Positions 33,605 to 39,546 of a stretch of 39,546 nucleotides of DNA are shown piece after piece (positions within the stretch are counted from its first letter, which is position 1; the number at the start of each line of letters is the position of its first letter). The DNA is from an uncultured Saprospiraceae bacterium (GTDB taxonomy: Bacteria > Bacteroidota > Bacteroidia > Chitinophagales > Saprospiraceae). The stretch is from the NCBI GenBank assembly GCA_937997635.1, contig CALLFA010000120.1, forward strand, positions 1-39,546. The letters run 5' to 3'. The translations under genes and the position numbers were made by a program. Below the pieces are notes generated by a model. It worked only from the letters and a program-made list of their open reading frames with translations, did not search any database and had not been told where the DNA came from.

Positions 33605-36600
33605 CTATTGCCTACATCCTTCCAATGTTGCGGTAAACATTACACCATTGGTGACTTCAAATCCAGGGTCTAGATAAATAAAGTTATATGCGCCAAACTC
33701 GACTGGACTTGTTTGAGAAATTATTGCACTTGAACTAATGCTGTTTTCTGCTTGATAGAGATTTTTGGTTATAGGATTATTGACAATAAGATCGTATTCG
33801 CACTCTTCTTCTGAATCGGGACATTCTCCAAGAAGAGACACATTGTCTATGGTCACACTTGGACTGTCATGTCCAACAAAAAATTCAAGAGCCCCAACAT
33901 TTGATGTCGCTCCAATCATTGTATAGTCAAAAGAAAAGGTTTGCATAGACGTAGACAATGTGACTTCTTCATATAGAAATGTGGTAAATAAGCCATCATA
34001 CAATCCGAGCTTCATAAATATGGTACGACTTGAATTTGCTCTTGCATCAAAGGAAATCGTATAAGACTTAGCTGTTTCTAAAGTCAAATCAGATTGTGTT
34101 AAGGCGGCATCCCAAGGATTTATGCCAGTAATATTAGAGACAACTGCCTCCCCATTTACTACATTAAGTGTGCTGCCCCAGTAGATAAATGGATCACTTC
34201 CAGCATTGAAATCACCGTTGGTAATTAATTCTTGTAAACCACCATTGCATTCAATACAATCAAATTCAATAATGGAAAAATCATCTAGAAATACGTCTGG
34301 TGAATCATTGCCTGTAAATATTCGAATATCACCGTTATTTGTATTCGTAATGCTATTGTTAAACACTATTGAATATTCAGTCATTGTTGTTGTCAAGCTA
34401 AGATCAGCATCATTATATATAATTGTATTGCCTATACCTACTATCAAGTTTACCGATCGAGGCGCACTTGCAGCAGCTCTAAAAGTCAGTATATAATCTC
34501 TATCCTGAGCTAGATTAATGCCTGTGGTTATAATTCCTCCGTCATAAACTGCATCTCCTATCTGAACATTTGTCAACTCAAGCTGTCCATTGACTACATC
34601 CATATCGTTACCCCAATTTGACCAACCAATAGTGCCGTTTGAAAAATCTCCATTCTCCACCAGTTCGCTACAATCCTGAGGCATTGCCTGAGCATCACCT
34701 ACACAAAGACAAGCACCATTTTCTCGATCATTTGTTGTGAATGGATCATTGTCATTACATGGAGTTCCTTCTGGTGGACAATCACCAAAGCACCCACAAA
34801 ATCCATCCGCTGTATCATTGGTTGTTTTAGGATTGCCATCATCACAAGTTGTATTTTCTGCAGGGCAAGTGGCAGGGGCATTACTAAAGGCAGCCAATAA
34901 TCGCACATAAGCAGATTGATAATAAATGGCAGGTTCAGTAATCTCCCAAGATTGATTGACAACAGTATTATAATCCAAATATGACTTGTGAAAGGGTTGA
35001 TTACTAGGTGGACTTATTGTCACAGAAGTGAATCCATTAGGTCCACCTGTAACGTAACCAGGTGCTGGACCAGAAGGCGAGCTTATTGCGTTATCATATT
35101 GCGCATTATCACCAAACCATTGATGATACATTTCATTGGCTGGAAATTCTGCACCCAGCGAATACATATTCGTCAAATATGTAATGCCATTAGAATTCAG
35201 CCCATGAAAATAGTGTACATGTTCTTCAGCTTTATTTCTGTAATCAGAGGCATTTGCGGGATCAATATTGTAGTTATTGGCCATCAAGTTCATGACACCA
35301 ATGACGGCTTTGATCTGATTGCTTCCCCAATGATATTGGTCATCTGGCATGTAAGATCTGTACAAATCATCATCACTTATACCATAATACAAATGGTTAC
35401 CTAATTCTGTTTGATAAGAATTTCTGATCGCATTTCTATCTGCTGTACTAACTCCTGATAATGTGGAGTAGTGCAAAAGGGCATCATTTAGCGGACGTCT
35501 ATACATACTCCAAAAAAAGCTACCACTCAATGGTTCGACTGTATACAAATTAGCATCTATATAATTTTTATAGGTATTCTTTCCAGTTAAATCCCAAAGA
35601 TATATAGCCGCTTTAAGTGCCATATCTATTTGCTCTTGAAGAGCTATATCTGCATCACCAGATACTATTCTGTTATCAGCATCAGACAGGTCGCAATCAA
35701 GATCCAAAGTAGATGGATTATTAATCTGTGGTAACACGTGCGACCATGTTTGTTCGGCCCGACTGGTCAGTTGGGAGACATAGTTATTTTGTGAAGGAAA
35801 TTGCGAAAGCACTTTGGCTGCATGGGCAAAAATTCCAGCAACCAAGATTTCAGCTGAACTACACGTAGGTCCATAATAACGTGGATCATTATTTTGACTT
35901 GGTACAGGATTGCTGTTATCCTGATGATTCAAACTTCCCATTTTGATGTGAGTAGAACCGTCTGAGTTATTCATTTTCATGAGCCAATCCAGTTCCCACT
36001 TAATTTCATCAAGAATGTCAGGTAAATTATTGTTCGATTCAGGGATGTTCCAATTGTCTGCGAAGACATTTGGATTTTCCTCATAAGCCCACAGCAGATC
36101 GTGAATGACCGTATTCGTGTACGTCACATACTTATTATAATCACCAGCATCAGCCCACCCACCAGATAAATCTTTGTAAGCTGCGGGATTATTTCTATCC
36201 CATAAATCACGAGTTTGTTGATCTTGAGTGAAGCTAACCGCGTTATCGGTCCACTTTGACCCATTCAATGATGCAGGTTTTGAATCTCCAATCCGATTTC
36301 GATAAAACATCAACATAGAAGATTTTAAAACTTGATTGTACACATCATTGTCAATTTTAAATCGGTGGGATCGGACATCATTTACAGGGTCATAAATATA
36401 ATAATCACCCTCTGCTGTTATGGAGCTAAAGTCAAACCACCATCCTGAATCCCCTGATTGATCATGTACTTCACCATTATTCCAAAGCGTTGGTGAAGCT
36501 GAATAGACTAATCCGTTTGTAAACCAGTTACGCAATTCTAATGTAGGAGCTGGTGTAAAACTGAGTGTACTATTACTACCAATTTCTGGGTTGGAGATTA

Positions 36601-36739
36601 CAGCCACTTTTGGTGAGTTAGGTGTATAGCCAAACTGGTCCACTTTCATGTATAGGGATGTTGGACTGTTGGATTGGCCAAGTATGGTACTCAACACAAT
36701 AATGGTGGACAAGAGTGAAAGAATCAGATGTTTCAACAT
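33605..36739 (-). CDS. Secreted multidomain GH9 endoglucanase
   Basis: The protein has 1044 residues: signal peptide (1-21); an N-terminal Ig-like domain of the CelD_N type (about 28-125, MKVDQFGYTPNSPKVAVIS); and the GH9 catalytic (alpha/alpha)6 domain (about 130-620). Catalytic residues are visible as Asp197/Asp200 in SGGWADAGDYNKY and a Glu in WEITEPAIYYQSAYVRLL (best fit Glu602). Two cysteine-containing loops follow (CDDGNPKTTND and CNDNDPFTTND). Next come two CBM4/9-like domains, each opening with ENGDFSNG or TNGDFNAG (about 691-815 and 825-955). The C-terminal domain (about 970-1044) is shared with the GH74-like protein. It should cleave beta-1,4-glucans such as cellulose outside the cell. 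Confidence 0.93.
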   Translation of the reverse strand: MLKHLILSLLSTIIVLSTILGQSNSPTSLYMKVDQFGYTPNSPKVAVISNPEIGSNSTLSFTPAPTLELRNWFTNGLVYSASPTLWNNGEVHDQSGDSGWWFDFSSITAEGDYYIYDPVNDVRSHRFKIDNDVYNQVLKSSMLMFYRNRIGDSKPASLNGSKWTDNAVSFTQDQQTRDLWDRNNPAAYKDLSGGWADAGDYNKYVTYTNTVIHDLLWAYEENPNVFADNWNIPESNNNLPDILDEIKWELDWLMKMNNSDGSTHIKMGSLNHQDNSNPVPSQNNDPRYYGPTCSSAEILVAGIFAHAAKVLSQFPSQNNYVSQLTSRAEQTWSHVLPQINNPSTLDLDCDLSDADNRIVSGDADIALQEQIDMALKAAIYLWDLTGKNTYKNYIDANLYTVEPLSGSFFWSMYRRPLNDALLHYSTLSGVSTADRNAIRNSYQTELGNHLYYGISDDDLYRSYMPDDQYHWGSNQIKAVIGVMNLMANNYNIDPANASDYRNKAEEHVHYFHGLNSNGITYLTNMYSLGAEFPANEMYHQWFGDNAQYDNAISSPSGPAPGYVTGGPNGFTSVTISPPSNQPFHKSYLDYNTVVNQSWEITEPAIYYQSAYVRLLAAFSNAPATCPAENTTCDDGNPKTTNDTADGFCGCFGDCPPEGTPCNDNDPFTTNDRENGACLCVGDAQAMPQDCSELVENGDFSNGTIGWSNWGNDMDVVNGQLELTNVQIGDAVYDGGIITTGINLAQDRDYILTFRAAASAPRSVNLIVGIGNTIIYNDADLSLTTTMTEYSIVFNNSITNTNNGDIRIFTGNDSPDVFLDDFSIIEFDCIECNGGLQELITNGDFNAGSDPFIYWGSTLNVVNGEAVVSNITGINPWDAALTQSDLTLETAKSYTISFDARANSSRTIFMKLGLYDGLFTTFLYEEVTLSTSMQTFSFDYTMIGATSNVGALEFFVGHDSPSVTIDNVSLLGECPDSEEECEYDLIVNNPITKNLYQAENSISSSAIISQTSPVEFGAYNFIYLDPGFEVTNGVMFTATLEGCRQ

Positions 36740-37177
36740 GATAGTATTTTTATTACAGATACGTAAAGTTCACAAAATACCCTACATTATTTTACAAATT
36801 TTGCATATAAGTTTTGAATAGGAACACTTAACTACAGTTCGCTGCCTTTTACGACACTTTCCTTAAAAATACCATCATGAAACAGTAATTTTTTGAATTT
36901 TGAAGACCTCAATAGAGTTGTATACGCAGATGTGCCATACGATTGATTTCATCTGGTTTATCCCATTCCTTCAGATTTTCTCAACTATACCAAAATGAAA
37001 ATAGTTTGACCGTTTCTTACTTGATCTTGTATCTGTTCTCATCGTTGAAAATACTCGTGAATACCTGCATTCACTACGTTCTTCGTCTTGACAACAGACA
37101 AAACTTCTACGTAATAAATCAGTCAAACCATTCTCCTTCTGCTATAAAATATCTATATTAAGATTACATCTGAGCAA
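36740..37177. other. Divergent intergenic region between GH9 and the TPR gene
   Basis: This 438-bp gap has no gene that I can support. A 72-codon open frame at 36943-37161 lacks a ribosome-binding site and looks like low-complexity translation. The only structure I notice is a small inverted repeat, GTGAAT-ACCTGC-ATTCAC, near 37060. Confidence 0.5.
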
Positions 37178-38338
37178 ATGACCTTTAAGACTTCCACCAT
37201 TTTCTTTATCCTTACTTTAGTCTATTGTACGCATTCATACGGAACGCAATTTCCGCAATACAAGGTTGATAGTCTTTTACAAGTCATCGATGCAAGTTCT
37301 GATTCTATTAAATCTGATGCCTATTTCCAGTTGGGGCGACTTTATGTGTTTCACGATTCTCTTGAACTAGCCATTCCAATATTAAAGGAAGGGATTGCAT
37401 ACAGCAGCAAGTTGACTTATCATCTCAACACAGGAAAATTATATGAATATTTGGGAATGGCATATGACATTAATGGTCAATTGGATTCCTCCATCTATCA
37501 CTATAATGCTTCGAAAGAATGGCATCGCAAAGTACCAAACAATGAAGAGTCCTTAAACTTAATTGATATCAATATTGGTGTTGCTTATTATTTTGCTAGT
37601 GATTATGGTAATGCATTAAAATACTATATACAAGCTTTAGAAGATGCGAAGAGAATTAACAATAATGATTACATCGGAAAACTATTAAACAATATCGCAG
37701 TCATCTATCGACGAACAGATAAACTAGATGATGCACTTAAATACTATAATGAGTCGCTGGAGTTAAAACGAAGAGAACACGATAAAAGTGGCGAAGCGAC
37801 AACACTGCAAAATATAGGTAGTTTATTCTCTCATTTCGATGAAATCGATTCTTGTATATTTTATTTTAAAGAAGCAGCATTAATACTGCAAGAAATTGAT
37901 GCTTCCGTATTTGATAAGAATCATTTAAACTTATCACTGGCGGAAGCGTACTATAGAATAGATAACAATCAAGAAGCATTTAATATTTTAGCCGATTTTC
38001 GAAAGACAAATTTTGAAGGCCTAAAAAAGGAAAATGTCATTCAAGGAAAATTAATGTTGGCAGATATTTATTACAAACAAGATGACTATACCAATTCCAT
38101 ACTTACATTATTAGAAGTAAAATCAAATATTGGAAAAGAAGGATTTTTTGCAGAACAAGCAGAGTTGTACAAAGAATTAGCTCGTAGTTATAAAGCAATA
38201 GGTCAATATAAAAATGCTACATACGCTATAGAAAAATATGTTGCTATTACTGATAGTCTCCATAGCGAAGACAAATTAAGTTTGGAATCCGAGATGTTGA
38301 CAAAATACAACACCTTGCACAACCTCTATGTAAAATAG
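37178..38338 (+). CDS. TPR protein, probably the truncated sensor half of a TPR regulator or kinase
   Basis: The protein has 386 residues with a signal peptide (FKTSTIFFILTLVYCTHSYG) and about seven tetratricopeptide repeats. The clearest are YNASKEWHRKVPNNEESLNLIDINIGVAYYFASDYGNALKYYIQAL and LLNNIAVIYRRTDKLDDALKYYNESLELKRRE. The end EDKLSLESEMLTKYNT is what usually leads into the transmembrane helix and the kinase or LuxR-type output domain of Bacteroidota TPR sensors. Here it is followed by seven unrelated residues and a stop, right where a truncated RHS gene begins on the other strand. I infer loss of the C-terminal half by rearrangement. Confidence 0.75.
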   Translation: MTFKTSTIFFILTLVYCTHSYGTQFPQYKVDSLLQVIDASSDSIKSDAYFQLGRLYVFHDSLELAIPILKEGIAYSSKLTYHLNTGKLYEYLGMAYDINGQLDSSIYHYNASKEWHRKVPNNEESLNLIDINIGVAYYFASDYGNALKYYIQALEDAKRINNNDYIGKLLNNIAVIYRRTDKLDDALKYYNESLELKRREHDKSGEATTLQNIGSLFSHFDEIDSCIFYFKEAALILQEIDASVFDKNHLNLSLAEAYYRIDNNQEAFNILADFRKTNFEGLKKENVIQGKLMLADIYYKQDDYTNSILTLLEVKSNIGKEGFFAEQAELYKELARSYKAIGQYKNATYAIEKYVAITDSLHSEDKLSLESEMLTKYNTLHNLYVK

Positions 38339-39110
38339 TATAACTAGCAAGATTTTTATAGTTGTAAGTTTCTCGAGTATAAGTTAAATCTATTCCAAAA
38401 TTACCATCGTAATTTTCAATTCGAACCAAGCACCAAGCGGTGTAAACCGTACCACTAGTATTGTCATTATACCAAGATCTTTCTCTGGCATCTTGTCCAT
38501 TATGTTTTCCAAAGATATATCTGACTCCTGTAGGAGCGGTAATTGTAAACTTTTCAAATGGAGTTCCAGATACTTCTATTTTCAAGTCCTGTTCAGGTAA
38601 GAAAAACGGTTCTTGGTTTCCGTCAAAGGTGAATTTTCCTGAAAATCCAGGAAAGTGAAAACTGTAAATATCAGGTTCTGAATCCCGATTACCAGTTATG
38701 ACCTCACTTAAATCTGAATTGGATGTATTCAGTGTACCACCAGTCAAATAATATCCTTTTGCTTCATCATCGGCTCTACCTTATATGGTTCTAGTTATCA
38801 TACCTCCAGATTGAAGAGTCCAGCCTAAACCGACCCAACTTGCCATTTCTCCAACTCTAATACCAGATGCATGGTAATTTAGAGTGATCGGTAAACTTAA
38901 ACCTCCATTTTGCACATTGAAAATATCAATGCTTGTTTTTGGAACACCTGTATGATAGCTTACGGGAATATCCACATATTTACCTAATGATCCCGCATTA
39001 GGAGAAGCAGGAGCTATATCTCCAACGTAGGAATTAGTTGGTTGAGAATAAATTAATCCAAGATTAAATAGTATACATGATAATGATAATAGTAAGTATG
39101 ATCTTTTCAT
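38320..39110 (-). pseudogene. RHS/YD-repeat protein remnant with in-frame stop and truncated 3' end
   Basis: The first open part (39110-38781) has a signal peptide and VDIPVSYHTGVPKTSIDIFNVQNGGLSLPITLNYHASGIRV, then MASWVGLGWTLQSGGMITRTI, the typical N-terminus of large Bacteroidota RHS/YD-repeat proteins. A TAA at 38783-38781 interrupts it. The same frame continues as GRADDEAKGYYLTGGTLN and on through FTITAPTGVRYIFGK to TRETYNYKNLASYT. It then runs into sequence antisense to the TPR gene near 38335. A single base change (for example AAA to TAA) would explain the stop. Hundreds of downstream codons expected of an intact RHS gene are missing. Confidence 0.82.
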
Positions 39111-39237
39111 TGTTAATTCTTTTTAAGTAGATATATGTAATTTAGAAAAAGTTGTATTCAATTAGAAAAAATATTACAAGTTTTATATCAGATTTCTTTT
39201 AGATTATTAATCAACAATTTCAGTTACTAAGTTCATT

Positions 39238-39290
39238 GCAAGTTTGCAACTGTGCAGTCACACAAAAAGTGTGAGCACAGTTGCACTTGC
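39238..39290. repeat. Long imperfect hairpin
   Basis: GCAAG-TT-TGCAACTGTGC-AG-TCACAC pairs with GTGTGA-GCACAGTTGCA-CTTGC around an AAAAA loop. That is about 22 base pairs with two 2-base bulges on the left side only. Directly downstream are AGGC-TAT-GCCT and CTGG-AA-CCAG (about 39292-39310), and then AGGCGT-TT-ACGCCT (39356-39369). No T tract follows the hairpin, so it is not a plain terminator. Confidence 0.85.
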
Positions 39291-39458
39291 TAGGCTATGC
39301 CTGGAACCAGCATCTCAGATTGTTTTTCATATGATTATAATTGAAATCTAAAGACAGGCGTTTACGCCTTGATCCTTTGATATTATAAACGTTTTTAGAT
39401 TAACTAGATAGTGTAATTGAGGAATTTTATCGTTCTCTTTCTAGTTCTGATTTTTTTT

Positions 39459-39546
39459 GACACTTATTAGCTTGTTTTTCAATTCGTGCGTATTCCGACA
39501 AAACTGACCTTCTAAATCCGGCTGTTTTACCCCTAGGTTACGGATC
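39459..39546 (+). mobile_element. Possible end of an IS21-like insertion element (partial)
   Basis: After TTTTTT, the sequence TGACACTTATTAG begins a stretch with related segments: ATTCCGACAAAACTGACC (39491-39508) and ATCCGGCTGTTTTACCCC (about 39516-39533), the latter followed by ACGGATC at the window edge. Multiple imperfect copies of such ATTCCG...CTGACC segments are what I remember at the ends of IS21-family elements in Bacteroidota. No transposase coding sequence is inside the window, so this remains tentative. Confidence 0.3.

Larger units (their letters stand above)
39111..39546. other. Right-end intergenic region with hairpins and possible IS end
   Basis: No gene lies here. It contains a long imperfect hairpin (39238-39290), several short palindromes to 39369, and a final stretch resembling the terminal repeats of an insertion element (see separate entries). 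Confidence 0.6.

Noticed and set aside
36943..37161. 72-codon open frame upstream of the TPR gene
   Set aside because: No ribosome-binding site, no domain, and composition like noncoding AT-rich DNA. It probably lies in the promoter region of the divergent genes.
1..39546. tRNA or rRNA genes
   Set aside because: I looked for cloverleaf-like segments with GGTTC-type T-loops and for rRNA-conserved stretches and recognised none. A tRNAscan-SE and Infernal run would settle it.

Overview
The window is a low-GC stretch of a Bacteroidota chromosome, probably from a Saprospiraceae-like lineage (the family is an inference). The main evidence is TAnnTTTG-type -7 promoter boxes, a DUF4292 lipoprotein in a TPR/EnvC operon, a mitochondrial-type aconitase, a TonB receptor with an N-terminal carboxypeptidase-like domain, methylmalonyl-CoA epimerase, a Bacteroidota-style RHS/YD protein, and large secreted glycoside hydrolases. 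Most genes are housekeeping. The unusual material is in the intergenic repeats and at the right-hand end.

Layout. 1-142 is the tail of an unidentified gene. 143-1267 is a repeat block: a paired-palindrome element followed by four tandem units of about 230 bp. 1268-4795 (minus strand) is a probable zinc-uptake operon: a Fur/Zur-type regulator, a TonB-dependent receptor with a His-rich stretch, and an acidic lipoprotein. Two matching 17-bp palindromes sit at its two promoters. 5159-8929 (plus strand) holds an EamA transporter, aconitase and MscL with a clear terminator. 8985-9779 is a dense nest of palindromes, including an inverted copy of the element at 235-314. 9792-14684 (plus strand) holds methylmalonyl-CoA epimerase, a TauE-type permease, a GH74-like secreted protein and a VOC protein.

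14758-21971 (minus strand) holds an M29 aminopeptidase, HflX, an envelope operon (TPR protein, DUF4292 lipoprotein, EnvC-like protein) and pyruvate kinase. 22283-25755 (plus strand) holds acpP, fabF, rnc and a YdjM-type membrane protein, with a terminator-like hairpin between acpP and fabF. 25822-33313 (minus strand) is a long run of cysS, an M28 peptidase, WbpD-like and WbpA/TviB-like surface-sugar enzymes, a DUF2061 protein, cysC, cysD and cysN. It can make activated sulfate (PAPS) and N-acetylglucosamine-derived uronic acid, but no sulfate-reduction genes are present. 33605-36739 (minus strand) is a multidomain GH9 glucanase.

The right end looks rearranged. A TPR sensor-like gene (37178-38338) stops abruptly where it meets, tail to tail, an RHS/YD gene that is cut at the same point and carries an in-frame stop. 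A long hairpin follows, then sequence resembling the end of an insertion element.

Main points for a second look: the Zur-box pair; the paired-palindrome element in inverted copies 8.7 kb apart; two phased heptamer arrays that each fill the gap between convergent genes and run into a stop codon; promoter boxes that predict leaderless mRNAs for mce and cysS; the C-terminal domain shared by the two glycoside hydrolases; and the RHS/TPR junction.
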